DNA of 64,000 bases from Drosophila persimilis (taxonomy: Eukaryota; Arthropoda; Insecta; Diptera; Drosophilidae). Below the pieces are notes generated by a model. The model was not told the DNA's origin. It was given only the letters and a program-made list of their open reading frames with translations, and searched no databases. The translations under genes were made by a program, and so were the position numbers. The DNA lies in contig NW_020825332.1 of assembly GCF_003286085.1 (NCBI RefSeq), positions 1,979,001 through 2,043,000 of the forward strand, in the 5' to 3' direction. This document shows, piece after piece, positions 1 to 14,538 of the stretch. The first letter of the stretch is position 1. Every line of letters begins with the position of its first letter.

Positions 1-58
1 CCACCTGCCCCGTGCCTCCTGTGCCGGATGTTTCGCTGATGATTTCCCGTTTTTGCAG

Positions 59-410
59 GGCCTCGTCGAAATCTGGCTGAAGGAGGTGGAGATGGTGATG
101 CTGGAGAGCGTGAAGGAGCAAATGCGCGAGGCCTGGGAGGACTATTCGATGGTGGAGCGCATTTCGTGGGTGGTGTCCTGGCCCGGACAGGTGGTCCAGG
201 GCATTTCCTGCATGGCCTGGACCTATGAGGTGAGCAGGACGATTCCTTTTTGCAATAAAAACCGCGATAACCGCAAGGGTCTCATCTCTGGGACCAACAA
301 ATGTCCATCAGTTGGCTGTCAGACGAGAGAGCCGTCTCTCAGTGGTTCTGACAGTGAGATTAGCTCATGGTCCCAGGTCCCAGCTCATCAGGCGCCCTGC
401 CTCTTCCCTG

Positions 411-451
<41 letters not shown>

Positions 452-3400
452 TTGCTTTGTGGAGCATTTCCCTTTTGGGCTTTGACTTTGAGAGAAGTTT
501 TCTCGCTCTCAGCTCCTTTGCGGCAGCGAAATTGCAAATCATATTTTACTTCATATTCGCTGCCTTTGCTGCAGTTTCTCACAGACTTTATGCTCTTCAT
601 TTCGCTTGTTTCCTGCAGGTGGAGGAGGCCATCGAGACGAAGGCGCTGCCGGCCTATTTGGAGAAGTCCAATAGCCAGATTGCCGACCTGGTGCAGCTGG
701 TGCGAACGGATCTGCAGGCGGGCGTACGGATTGCAGTGGAGGCGTTGATTGTCCTGGATGTTCACGGTTAGTGAACGGCGGGATTACCGATTACCCTCTG
801 CCAGTGGCTTAATCTCTGGCCAATCTTTTGTTGCAGCACGCGACGTGGTCAAGTATCTCACGGATACGAAGGTGGCCAACATACAGGACTTTGATTGGAT
901 CTCCCAGCTGCGCTACTACTGGAAGGTCGATGACAGTGAGTGGCCGTCCACATTCGCATTCGCATCCACATTCCATCGCATAAATCATCATTGTTCTACA
1001 TTTCAACGTTTCCACAGAAAGCGAGGATTGGGTGTGCGTCAGTATGGTGGTCACAGATGTTAAATATGGCATGGAATATCTGGGGAATCTGCCCCGCTTG
1101 GTGGTCACTCCACTAACGGATCGCTGCTACCGGTGGGTACTCCTCTTCCACCTCCACCTCCACTCCCTTTCCCTGCTCTTAGTTCTCTCTCTCTATCTCG
1201 CTCTCTTTTTATGGAAATATCCAAAATATTAATTGACAAACCGTTGCGAAAGCAGCTGTCTGTGTGTGTGTGTGTGTGTGTGCTTCACCCCTCTCTATTC
1301 CCCCATCCCCCTGAGTCCTAAAGTCAGGAACGTTTATTGGAAAAATATTTATTTTATTTCGGTGCATTTTAAATTTATTTTCATTTTTCAAACAAAACGT
1401 AAAAATACGCAAAAAAAAAAGGAGCTGAAAACCTTTTTGATGTTTAAGCTGCTACCGTGCCGTACGACAAACACACACGCATACAAAATAATGCCAACAA
1501 TAACCAGGCGGGGACCTGGACCTGGGTCCGGGCCTGGGCCTGGACCTGGAAGAGAGACCAGGCAGGACACACAGGCTGGCTGGCAGGACACACAGGCTGT
1601 AGGCAGGCCGTGCCGTGCCGTCGCTGGCAAGCTGGCAGAAAGGACATTTTAATGGGGTTTCCGATAAAACTTTTATATTAAACAAATAAATCAATGTTGG
1701 ACAGTTTTTCACACAAACACAACAGCACACACACACACACATGTATCGATAGTTAAAAAACGAATAGGAAGGGGCCAGGGGGGGGGAGGAAACAGACAAA
1801 CAAAAAAATTGAAACCGAATATATAGATATTTCGTCGTATGGCTATGGACGGAAAAGCTAAAAAATATATGCGCACAGGCCAACATTGAACCCCACCAAT
1901 CTCCCCCCCCCCTCGCCCAACGAAGTGGGTGCCCTGCCAATATGATAAAAATATGAACTGAAAGCAAAACAAGCAGCGGCTGAAATTTATGAAAATATAT
2001 GTAGTAATCCATGGGAATGGGTCTCGAGGCGGGCAATGCCCTAGAAAAAGTGTCAAAGGATAGGCATTTTGTAGATTTTAGGGGCGAGGGTGGGCAGGGT
2101 GGGAGTTTCAAGTTTAATATTCAGAATACAAAGAGTAAAAGTATTCATTTTTTGGAATGAATAGTGTTGATATTCAGTGGAAATATTTGGCAATAATTTA
2201 TAACTAGATAGATCTTTTATGGCGCGAAATATCGATGAATAAATAATGAATGGTGGATGGATTTGTAAACGACTTATCGCCTTATCATTGCTTAATGATA
2301 AGAAGGTTTCGGATAGCACAAATACATATCTGAAAAGACACCTAAACTTGAGATAAATATACATGTATATTCTTTATTCAATAATCAATCCATCGGTAGT
2401 ACATGCTTCTCGACTCTTGGCAGAAGTGTCTCTTTGTGACTGCTTCCCCCCTTGGCTGGCATACCCGATGATGGCCCAGTCCATATACCCCTTTTAGGGC
2501 ATAATTCCCAGCGATTCCGAGAGCTGGACAAAGCCATGGTGGCAGGAGGGCACAGAGAAAATAGCCATAAATGACAATTTTTTAAGCTGCTGCCCGTGAG
2601 AAATGTGAAAAAATGTAAAATAGATATTAAAAGCATGCAGCACGGCCTTCTCCGCCTCCGCCTCCGCCTCCGCCCCCACCCTGCTTTCCTGCTGCTGCAG
2701 AACCTCGACTATTTTCTAATTCCCCGTTTTCTCTGTGCAGCACTTTGATGGGCGCCCTCAAGCTGTGCCTGGGCGGGGCGCCCGAAGGACCCGCCGGCAC
2801 TGGCAAGACCGAGACCTGCAAGGATCTGGCCAAGGCGGTGGCCAAGAAGTGTGTGGTCTTCAACTGTTCCGATGGCCTGGACTACAAGGCGCTGGGCAAG
2901 TTCTTCAAGGTGAGTGAAGCTCCCACACAGCAACAGCAACAACAACAACAACAACAACAACAGGGTTCTCTATCAAAAGCGTCGCACTGTCTGCGATGTG
3001 GCCTGCTCTATTGCTCGACGGCTTGGCTTTCTAATTGATGGCCGAAAAGAGAATCAAGAGTCAAGAGCATTAATCAGGCAAAGAACTCGTCTGGATGCGG
3101 CGGCACACACGCAACAATCGTTGAGCACTCATAGATGTGGCTATGAGTGCGAGTGTGAGTGTGAGTGTGAGTGTGAGTGTGGGCAAGTCGGTTAATTTGC
3201 CACACGCTGAGTTCTTCATGTCAGACACAATGGAGCCGCCGAGTCGGGGCTTCCCTTCCTGCTTCCCTTTGCCCCCACACACCAGAGCCGGCGTCCGAGT
3301 GTGGGTGTATCTGTGTGTTTATTGAAATTTATGCAGCATTCGGGATAATCGCATTTGCCCGGACCGTTGACTAATTAGCCAGTTTGTGAAAGTAATGGGC

Positions 3401-6400
3401 CGCGCAGCCCCCTGCTCTACTCTGCCCCGCGCTGCCCTGCGCTGCCGGACTTTCGTGCAGGTCCCACTTAAGGTTTATGCAAATTTTTATTTACAGGTCG
3501 TTAACCGAGAGCAGAGTCCTATTCACTGCCCTCCACTCTCTCCCTATGCCCTCACGCACATCTTAAGTGGGTGCTGAAATCTTGTCGTAAAATTTATGTA
3601 TAGGCTATAATCGCTTAATACGCTCACACGGCTAATTGCATAATAGTTTTAAGCCACGTTCTCTGGCGGGTGGTGGGGGGCGGGGGGGGATACACACCGT
3701 AGATCAGGCAAACTTCAAGCTCATTTGCATGGGATTTCTATTAATATCGAGAGGAGAGTGGAGAGGGGAGAGAGGAGAGCAGAGCAGTGGAGAGCAAAGA
3801 GGAGCGACTACTTTTGTGGCCAGGCAGGCAGGCAGCTTTGTGTAGTTTTTGTCGCATGGGGTCCATAAATTGGGTTCTCAGTTCTCAATTCCCAATTTAA
3901 ATTAATGAATTTATGCGATTGCCGACCACTTGGAGTTGAGTGGAGCGGAGCGGAGTGGGGGGGAGGGGAGTGTTTAACATTTGTTTATTCTTTTTTATTG
4001 CTTAATTTGGTTTGCGGCTCATCCAAGCAACGACTCGAATGATCATTCGATGATAATGATGCCCCCCATCTGGTCTAGTTTTAGAAAGTCGTTCTCCGTC
4101 TGTGCCGTGTGCCGTGTGGCGTGTGGCGTGTGGCGTGCGGTGTGGATGATGATGACTGTCGTTATTCTGTTCTAATAATCTCTAGGAAGTATCCGTATAC
4201 CATTACTGCCACTCTCCTCCTTCCACCCTCCGCCCAACAGACAGACAGACAGACTTTTGCTTTGTTGCTGGAGGAATGTCTCTGGGCAGGGGAGGAGGTA
4301 ACAATGTTGCGACAATAAAATAATTTGCAATTGACAGAATATTCGAAATATGCCAAAGCAATTTCTGCATCTTTGTGCCACACAGAGAGAGAGAGTGTGG
4401 GAGAGAGAAGTAATCGTAAATAAATTAAATGCAAATAAAATGGCCACAACAATGGCAGAGAACTGTAGTCCGGAGTCCGGAGTCCGTAGACCGGAGTCCG
4501 TCCGCCTGTGTGGCATGCGGCATCCACAATGCCACGCACCAAACAAAAGGCGCATCCAATGGATGGCAAAAAGTTATCGCAGCTGTAGAAGCACAGCCAG
4601 GAGCAGGACATGGGACAGGACAGGGGCCAGGACGGGGGTCAGGACGGGGGCCAGGACGGGGCGTTGGGTTAGCTGGCAATGCCGCCGCCAAACCACTCTG
4701 TGGATGGAGTTCAAAGTGTGCTCTGTGCCACTTTTTTGTTGTTGTTTTTTTTCTTTGCTCTTTGCCGGGTTCCATTCGACGGCATCCACTCGCGCTTCCT
4801 CTGGACAAACAAAGTCCTAACACAACACTAGCTCCTCCAACACCATCGCCATCGCCAGCGCCAGAACCACCAATGCAGAGGCGCTAATTGTACAATAGCC
4901 GCATGCCAAGCATCCAGAACAACGAACGACGGGTGGCAGGAGGGACAACACAGTGACTGGAAAAAGCGTGCGAACGCGCAATAGAATGTAAACTAGCTGT
5001 GTGGCTACCAAGCAGGCGGAAGGCCAATAGAGCCGGGCACACAGCCGTAGAGGTGTTTGAGTAGGTTATTGTTTCTCAAAAGCTGCAATATTTGAAGGCG
5101 GGCTATACGAGTATATGGGCTGTAGGCATCTGTCTTCTGGCCATGGTAGTATTTTTAGAACGGTTCATATTTAATATAAATAAATTACACTCATTTCAAT
5201 ATGAAATATATTTATTTAAATCAAATATTTTTAAATTAATGGTAAAATGTAAGTCTTGTTTTTTTGCTCGTATTTTGTAATCACAAATAGCAAACACGAT
5301 AGCATTGTGCACTGTTATTACAAGCGGAAACTAGCACAATGCCTGGGGACTCCATTACATATGCACACATACATACATGAATGTACATACATACATACAT
5401 ACATCAAATGTATGTGAAAAGAGTTTCTTAACACAATTTCGACAATGGTTTATCAATTTTTAAATGCATTTGTTGGTTAATTGTGACTTCTTCTGCTGTA
5501 CTTTCTAGTCAATTCGTAACCTTTTCCTTGTTCAAAGCTATTCGTTACTTTAAGAGAAATCAATTGTAGAATATTCCAAATAATTACTCGTACAATATGG
5601 ACATTTGAGACGAGTGTAGATGAAAATCAAAGCTAACGAGATGTGCTCTCCGGCATGTTCTTATCCGTATCCGCATCTGCAGCGGCTTCCACCGCTTGTT
5701 GGAGGGGGGAGAGGGGTGGGGCTCTATAGATTTCCCTAATTAAGCGAAACTCAAACCTTTTCTTCAATTAACCATGCTATATCCAGTGGCCAGGCCGGAG
5801 GCAACTCAAAGGGACATATCACATGCCGTTTCATCCTCCCGATTTTCGATTCTCGATGCCGTTTCCGATTCCGATTCTGGTCCAGCATATGGCACTTGCA
5901 GTCAGGTCAGTTCTTTGCCGGACCTGGAGCTGGAGCTGGAGCTGGACGGGGGAGGGAAGGAGGGAAGAAAGGGAGGGGGGCTGGGTATAAAACAGCATAT
6001 TTATTGCAACATGCAAAAAGGAAGGCATATCAAAGGGTCCGGTCCAGTCCAGTCCAGTCCAGTCCATTCCAGTCCAACCCACATCGACCTCTGGCCCTCG
6101 GACCCGGAGAGAACCAGAGAAACCAGAAACCGAGAGCCATCAGAAAGAGAAAATAATGTTTATGCTGCTGTTTGCCTTTTCCACGAGTGTTTCGACGAGT
6201 GTTCTGTGTGCCGTGTGTACGTGTGTGTACGTGTGTGTGTGTGGCCGTATCCTTGTCCAGGAATTTCTGTTTCTGTTTCTATTTGTGTTTTGTATTTTTT
6301 CCCAGCACTGTTCTGCTGTGCTCTGCTCTGCTCTGCTCTGCTCTGCTCTGTTTTGTTCTGGTCTGTATCCTCATCTATGGCGTTGTTTCTTTGCAGGGAC

Positions 6401-9400
6401 TGGCGCAATCGGGCGCCTGGGCCTGCTTCGACGAGTTCAATCGCATCGAGCTGGAAGTGCTGTCGGTGGTGGCGCAACAGATCCTGACCATACAGCGGGC
6501 CATCGGACGCAAGGTTGTGAAATTCTTTTTCGAGGATACAATGCTCAAACTGGATCCGACTTGTTCCATATTCATAACCATGAATCCCGGGTGAGTGCTG
6601 CGCCACATCGACTGGGGGGGCGTGGGGCGTGGGGCATGGTGCATGGGGCATGGGGCATGTTGTCTGTCGAGGGAACAGCAGCTGCGGTTTCACGCATCGC
6701 ATTTTTTCCACACGCTCTCCTTCGTTTTGGGTGTGTGCATTTGAAAATGCATTTAGTTACTTTGTAAGCCCCCGTATACGGCCTACACAGAACACGGAAG
6801 GAGGGGAAGGAGGAGAAGGAGGAGGCAGAGCAAGGGCCGGACTGGTAGCAGTTCTCTGATGTGGACAGGGCTATTAGCCAGCCGCCAGCCGCCACTCGGC
6901 ACGCCCTCCGACGCCCCCGGTGAACACTGAAGCGGGTGGTGGGAAGGTGGAAGGCTGTCTCTGTGCGTTCCGATATTGGTAGTTATTGCGTTATTGGAGA
7001 TTTTCCCATCGGGATATTTATTGCTTTGGCATGCATGCAGAACAGCTGCGACAAACATGCATATTAGCCCTCGATCCAGCTCCAACGCCTACTCCTGCTC
7101 CTGCTCCTGCTCCAGTTCCAGGTTCCTTCTGCTGTCCGGCTGTCTTCCTCTCTATCCATAACTGATTGTGCCATTCAGCGAAGGTCTTAATTTCGATTGG
7201 ACGTCGCTTTTGCCTTTGCTTTGGCCATTGCCATTGCCACTGCCAGCAGGCAGACTTCCTGCCTGGCAGGAAGCTCCCGTTTTTTTGTGCTCCTCTCTCT
7301 GGTCTCTCTTAGGGGTTTGGTTTTTCTGCCCTGCCTGCCAATTTGTCACGCAACCAGACGTTCTTAAGAGCAATCACTCATATTGGTTATTGGCAGGACT
7401 CGGAATGGGAATGAGAATAGGAATAGCAATGGCTACTGGCTACTGGCACTGTTACTGGTACTGGTACCTAGGGCTCTCGCCTGGGTCCTGTGTTTAGTAT
7501 TTATGCCATTAGCACTTGCACTTTGATGAATTTGATTGGCCCAGTGCCCCGCTCTAATCCTTCCTTGTCCTGTTCCTCCTGCCTACAGCTATGCCGGTCG
7601 CACGGAACTGCCCGACAATCTGAAAGTGCTGTTCCGCACAGTGGCCATGATGGTGCCCGACTATGCCATGATCGGTGAGATCACCTTGTACTCCAACGGC
7701 TTCGACATGGCCCGCAATCTCTCGCAGAAGATCGTGCAGGCCTACAAGCTCTGCTCGGAACAGTTGTCCTCGCAGTCCCACTACGATTACGGTGAGTACG
7801 AACCCTAAGCAATTATCTGAGAGCTGAGAGCTGAGAACTGAGCCCTGGGCGTACTGAGAGATGCATCCGGGATGCATCTGGCTAATAAGGCGCAAAGGTA
7901 GTCAACAACACGTGTTCTTTTCTCTCCAGAGTAGATAAGTTTCCTTTCCCCCGAAGGGTGGCTGCGGGTGGGGGATGCTGGCGTGGGAGGAGACTACAAC
8001 AGCTTTCCGGTTGTCTCATGTCTTGCTGGGTGCGTGTTTTTTCTTGGCTCTGGTTCTGGCTCTGGTTCGGACTTTTCTTTTTGCTTGTTTCAAGGCAAAG
8101 ATATTGCTCCTTTTACGACGTAACATGTCATATGACATTACAACATGTCTGTGCTTGCCACTCCGTCTTTATGTCTGTGTGTGTGTGTGTCTCTGTGTCT
8201 GGAGTCTACGACTCCGTCCGTATCCGTATCCGTATCCGTATCTATGTGCATCTTTGTCCAGCCGCTGGCTGCCGCAATTGCAGCAGGCACGGCAGGGCAC
8301 GGCAGGGCGGTGCGGGGCGGGGCGGGGCGGGACGGGCAGGAAGGCTGGCTGTGCAGCTGTGTGCAAGTTTATGTGCAAAGTACATTTGATCAGTATCTTA
8401 TTTTGAGTTTAAATTGAAAAACTTTCTTGCAAGTTTGCTGCTGCGCTTTTGTGCATCGTGTGTGAGAGACAAATGTGGCATGCACACATATAGACAGCCA
8501 GACGGACACATACACATGTTTGTTGGCCTTCCTTCCAAGTAATAATAAAAACTATTTGTACACTCACCCCGGGAGTCGCCTCCGCTCTGTCCTATCCTGT
8601 CCTGTCCAGTCCAGTCCGGCTGTTTTTGCAACGTTGCAAAAGTTTAGCATTTCCCTGGCGCTATAATGAAGCCCCGGCCACAGCCACAGGGTCCAGGAGC
8701 CAGCCGGTCTCTCCGACGCCATCAACGCCATCAACGCCATCAAATACCTGAAACGTAGCCGAGACGGAGCTGAGTTATGCGCTCGCATAAATGCCAAGTT
8801 AATGCCCACGACCCTCCCTCCCTCCTCCCGGTAGCCTGTAGTGGTACTTACATCCATCCTTCCATCCATCCATCCATCTGTCCATCCATCGACACAGGTA
8901 TGCGCGCCGTCAAGTCCGTGCTGCTGGCCTCCGCATCGCTGCGACGCCTCTACGTGGACCTGCCGGAGCCGGAGATTGTTTTGCGTGCCATTGTTGATGT
9001 CAATTTGCCGAAATTCCTCGAGCAGGACATCTCCCTCTTCATTGGCATCTACATGGATCTCTTCCCAGGCGTCGATCTGCCCATGGTAAGCGCAGCTTGA
9101 ATCAATTTTTCAGGTTTAATGAGCTGCAAGCGATGCCAATTAATGCGATAAACGGTAATTAATTATATAGAGAAAGGCATGATATATGCAGCTATGTATG
9201 CACTATATACCTGTCTAGCCGGTTGCCGTTGTACGAAGGTTAAATACTCTTGGGAGAGTCGGGGGTAGGTTTCCTGAGTGTCCGTGTCACCAGCAAAGAA
9301 CATCTCCCGTAAACGATCCTGAAAGAACATTTGAATGTTAGCATTTTAAGACTTGAAGAAGGGTATAGGAATTGGTACAGTCCCTTACAATCCCTTCCAG

Positions 9401-12400
9401 CCTTAAGAATGTTTTAGTCCCTGAGGCACTTCAACGCTGAACAAATCGTGTATCACGGAAATCTGATGAGTTTTCAATGAATTAGTTTTCAATAACTTAT
9501 GACTCTATGACCCAATAATACCCTACCAAAAGTGAAGTTCTATATGTATCCTTCATGTACTACCTTTATGAAAAGGAAAACCACTTCGGCAGAAGAAAAC
9601 ACACTTTAATTTTGGATTTTTTTCATATTTTATTTGCACTCATGTTCCATTTTGTCCATCCTCCCCCGTCCGCGGTATAGCCGCAACGCGACGATATACT
9701 CAAGTGGCTGCACATCAACCTGGAGGCGAGGAATCTGCAGGCGACACCGTGGTATTTGGAGAAAATTCTGCAGATATACGAGATGCTGCTGGTGCGGCAC
9801 GGCCTTATGATAGTGGGCGGCTCGATGGGCGGCAAGACCACCGCCTACCAGGTAAGAGTCGGGAGGACCATGGCTGAAATATTTCAGCCGTACGTTTATT
9901 AATTTCGCCGGGCAGCCAATTAAATGGCCTGGAATTAATGAGTCAACAAACGACTCAATCTCGGCTACTGCACCTCATTCTCTCTCTCTTTCTCTCCCGC
10001 TCGGTCGCCCCCTCTAGATGTTGGCTCTGACGCTGAAAAATGTGTCGGCGGACGAGGAGGCAACACTGCGCGAGTATCCGGTAGTTTTTCGCATCATCAA
10101 CCCAAAGGCCATCACCATGGGCCAGCTGTACGGCCGCTTCGATCCCATCTCCCACGAGTGGTCCGACGGCGTGCTCGCGAAGACGTTCCGCGAGCAGGTC
10201 CAGGGACCGCGCGGCGAACGGGCCTGGGTCATGTTCGATGGCCCCGTGGATGCGGTGTGGATTGAGAATCTCAACACGGTGCTGGACGACAACAAGAAGC
10301 TCTGCCTCATGTCCGGCGAGATCATGCAGATGACGAAGCTGATGAACATGATGTTCGAGCCCGCTGACCTGGAGCAGGCCTCCCCGGCCACAGTCTCCCG
10401 TTGTGGGATGATCTACATGGAGCCCTCGCAGCTGGGCTGGCGCGCCTTCCACAAGAGCTTCACCAATGTCCTCGTGAAGAACGTGGGCCTCAACGAGATC
10501 TACATGACGCTGTTCGAGGACATGGTTGACTGGCTGATCCCGGCCGCCCTGGACTTCCTGCCGCAGTGCAAGCAGATGCTGGAACTGTCGCCGTTGTATC
10601 AGTACCAGACGTTCTCGCGGTTCTTCCTGCACTTCCTCGAAAAGCACAAGGTCTTCACCCAGGTGTGGTTCCAGCAGATGTTCCTCTTCTGCTACGCCTG
10701 GGCCTACTGTTCGGCCTTGACGGGCGCCGGTCAGAGGACCTTTGACACGCTGCTTCGCAAGGTGATCTATGGCTCGAACGAGGACTATCCCAAGCCGAAA
10801 TACTTCTCACTGAATCGCGGCCAGATGTTCCCCGAGAAGCTGTTGTTCCTCGATTATCGTTTCGACGAGGCCGAGAACTGGTGGACGTGGCAAAAGTCCA
10901 CGGACGATCCCTCCTCGGCCATCAGCAACTTCCCGGACGAGGCGCAGATCAGCGAGCTGATCGTCCCCACCAAGGAGACGGGCTATATATCCTACTGGCA
11001 GGACTTCTGCATCTCCAAGTCCTACGGCATGATGGTCATCGGCCCCACGGGCACTGGCAAGAGCGCCATCATCACCAGCAACCTGCTGGCTCTTCCCAAA
11101 TTCGCCAATCTCGTGAACATCATCAACTTCTCGGCCCGCACTTCGGCACAGATGGTGCAGGAGACGATCATGAGCAAGCTGGACAGACGGCGCAAGGGTG
11201 TCTATGGGCCATCGCTGGGCAAGAAGGTATCCTTATCCCTCTCCCTATGACCTTATGGGAGCCCCAATCCAATATAGTAACCCTCGAAATCTCCACGTTT
11301 AGTGCACTGTTTTTTGCGACGATGTGGCCATGCCCTCGAAGGATACCTACGGCTCACAGCCGCCCCTGGAGCTGCTGCGCACTTGGATGGACCATGGCTA
11401 TTGGTCGGATCTGGTGGATACCACCAAAATCGAGCTGGTGGACATGGTGAGTGGCAGTGTTCCACTGTCCATGAACTGTCCATAAACTGTCCATAAGTTA
11501 TCGCTGAAACGTTCCACAGACTCTGATGTGCGCCATGGGCACTCTGGGTGGCAGTAACTTCATTTTTCCGCGTCTCTATCGCCACATGTTCGTGGTGGCC
11601 GTCGATTCCTTTGAGGACTCGACCATCGTTCGCATATTCACGGCAATTGGTGATTGGCATTTCGCCAAGGGTTATCCCGACAAGGTGTCTCTGCTCTCCC
11701 GTGTACGTACAGCCCCCCTTCCCACCCACAGACACCCCACAAAAAACAGCAGCAACCGCACACACAGAAATGGAGACGACAAACGGTGGAGAAGCAGGAG
11801 CAGGAGCAGGAGCAGGAGCGGGAGGATGATTGTCTGGTTTGGTCACTGGAGTCAATGGAGTTCGTGTTTGGCTCGCAGCCAAGTGATGGGCGCATAATAA
11901 AATTAAAATGGCGTATTTTATAGCTTCATTTCCCCCCGAAAAAGTTCTACGGACACTGGACTGTGACTCTGACTCCGACTCTGGTCTGGACTGGACTCTG
12001 TATCTCTATCTGTGGCTGTTGTTGCTGTTGTTTTTATTTTTATTGAGGATGTGTGTAACCCTTTTTTTTCTGGCAATGTTGCAGGGTTTGGCCGAGGCAA
12101 TGGTCAGCGTATATCGCGAGGCAATACGCACCCTCCTGCCCACACCGGCCAAGTCCCACTACTCGTTCTCCCTGCGCGACATCACCCGCGTCTTCCAAGG
12201 CATCGTCATGGTCCCCGCCAAGCGGATGCCGGACCCCGAGAAGCTCGGACGTCTGTGGGCCCACGAAACTTATCGCGTATTTTATGACCGGTGAGTGGGT
12301 CTGTCTGGCTGTCTGGCTGTCATTCCTCATATCTCGAATCTGTATCTTCTGGCAGTTTGGTGGACCAGCGGGATCGGGATCGGCTGCTTATCATGGCCAT

Positions 12401-14504
12401 TGATGCCTGCAAGACCTGTCTGCGATTCCCCCTGGAGCAGGCCTTTGCGGAACGCGTCGAACCCGGCGAGAAGCTGAGCGACAATGATATCCGGAATCTG
12501 TTCTACGGCAACTACATGGAACCCGATGCCGAGCCAAAGTTCTACGACGAGGGCGAGAGCTACGAGAAGCTGGAGAAGCTCATGAAGTACTATCTGCGGG
12601 AGTACAACTCCTTCTCGAGTACGCGAATGGATCTGGTCATGTTCCGCTTTGCCATTGAGCATGTGAGCAGGTAATACACCCCATGATGGAGGTGTTCTCC
12701 ACTTGAAATCTCTTTGTCATGTTTCAGGGTTTCCCGAGTGCTGCAAATGCCGCGTGGCAACATCCTGATGGTGGGTATGGGCGGTTCGGGAAGGCGTAGC
12801 TCCTGTCGCTTGGCGGCTTACATAGCCGACTGCCGCCTGATGACAGTGCAGGTGTCCAAGAGCTATACGATTTCCGACTGGCGGGACGATCTCAAGAAGA
12901 TACTGATGTCGGCCAGCTTCAATCTGAATCACACCGTTTTCCTCTTCTCCGATGCTCAGGTGAGTGACAGATAGAGATCTGCGTCTCCGCTGGGTTTCTG
13001 TGTTCGCCGTCGTGTTATGCTAATCCGCCACCAGAATGGCTATTTAATACGGCTGTAAATCGTAGACAGCTTTAATCAAAACCTCCAGGGCAGAGGGAAC
13101 AACAAACCCATAAACCCTATACCGCCCGCCCCTTCGCGTCCCCGTCCTCGTCTCCGTATCCATCACCGTATCTGTCTATGCTCTACCTCCGACCGTACAC
13201 TCAGAGAAAAGTGGCATAGTGACAATCAAAACACACATATTTTTTAATTAAATTTTGGGCATGTGAAATTAAATATAATTTAATTTTTTAAATGGTCTAT
13301 ATTTAATCTAAAAATAAAAGCCTAAAAATAAACATAATTGTACACATTCGATTGTCAAAGCTTTTTTCTCCGGGTGTATGTAAATTGATAAATTAAATTG
13401 AAATTAATTTGAATATTCTTGGAAATAAAACAGATTTTACACACACACACACACACACACACAGAACGATGGACTTGAGTGGGAGATGGACTGTCTTGCA
13501 GTTGGAATAAATCAACAATTGATTGTCGCCTCGAATCCGTTTTCAATACGGAAGCCTAAAATCAGTTCAGAGCAGAGCAGAGCAGAGCAGAGCAGAGCGG
13601 AGCAGCAGCACTCATTGTTTTGGGCAGAATTTGCATTTATAATTAGGTTAATTGTTCAACTAACTTGATTATTGCTCAGTAATTTGCATAGGCAGGCAAG
13701 TAGGCAAGTTGGGCAAGTAGGCAGGCAGGCAGGCAGGCAGGCAGCACCAAATACCAGCCAACAGACAAACCAAATTATGGCAAATCAATCAGAGAGCAGC
13801 AGCAGCGGCGGCTTAAATCCAAATTAAATGTTGGGTCAATAAATTAGCATAGCCAAAAATACCGACTACCGACTACCGACCGACTACCAATATGGCAAAC
13901 AATATGCAGGTGCTTAAAAATGCATTGTTATACATTTTATCAGTCCGAATTCCGATTCAGATCGGGATCCTTTGTGTTTGGTTTATGTTTTCTGTGCGGC
14001 CCCATTTGACCGTGAAGCGTGACCGACAGTATGTAGCCGCAGAGGAGCATAGCCATTGGGGCGGATTAAAACGGCCTTAACTGTGTGTATGGGTGGTTAC
14101 CACTGCCAGGCCTCCGCACAAGACAATACACAATACTCAATCGAGAAGCGAAAATCAAGACTACTGTAGGCACTCATTGGCTCCGGCCTCGGGCCTCTGG
14201 GCAAGATATCGTTTCCAGGGAATTAGGATTGTTTTTCGGGTGTATCGCAATATCAATGATTTATCTGTTCTCCGGCCAGTTTTTGGGGTAAACAAAGCCT
14301 ACCGCCTGCAGATATTAATTAAAAATTATACCCTGAAAGGACCAACCAGAGAGGACAACGGTCCGACAGCATGAGCATGAGCATGAGCATGAGCATGAGG
14401 ATGAGGTAGAACCGAGAGGCACTTAGTTGAATGCAAAATGCTTGTACGGGCACAGTATCAGGTCCAAAAAGAGGCACAGGTTACATAAAAATGCATTTGG
14501 CCAG

Positions 14505-14538
<34 letters not shown>

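Larger units (their letters stand above)
59..2909 (+). other. Dhc62B: Dynein exons: end of linker/tail and AAA1 Walker A
   Basis: Five exons encode window residues 1-234. The first two carry the WPGQVV and LVQLVRTDL blocks that precede AAA1. The third and fourth carry [16 protein letters not shown] and [10 protein letters not shown], which are standard in dynein heavy chains. The fifth (2741-2909) holds the AAA1 P-loop [10 protein letters not shown] at about residues 194-203. AAA1 is the main ATPase site of dyneins. The 766/837 junction restores the conserved DVHARDVV block, which supports the chosen splice sites. Confidence 0.93.
6397..9085 (+). other. Dhc62B: Dynein exons: AAA1 Walker B to start of AAA2
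   Basis: Three exons (6397-6590, 7589-7791, 8898-9085) follow a 3.5 kb intron that separates Walker A from Walker B of the same ATPase site. [10 protein letters not shown] is the AAA1 Walker B, and [15 protein letters not shown] is the sensor-I region. [11 protein letters not shown] and [13 protein letters not shown] lead into AAA2. The segment after [11 protein letters not shown] is shorter than in many dyneins: LLASASLRR passes to a short acidic stretch before the conserved block resumes. Confidence 0.93.

Noticed and set aside
1452..2111. 219-residue minus-strand open frame
   Set aside because: Lies in a dynein intron and translates microsatellites (Cys/Val runs from CA repeats); not protein-like.
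5774..6487. 237-residue plus-strand open frame
   Set aside because: Runs through TCCAG and GCTCT repeats and then into a dynein exon in the wrong frame.
9955..10647. 230-residue minus-strand open frame
   Set aside because: It is antisense to the large dynein exon 10018-11226; the plus frame has unmistakable dynein motifs and clean splice sites.
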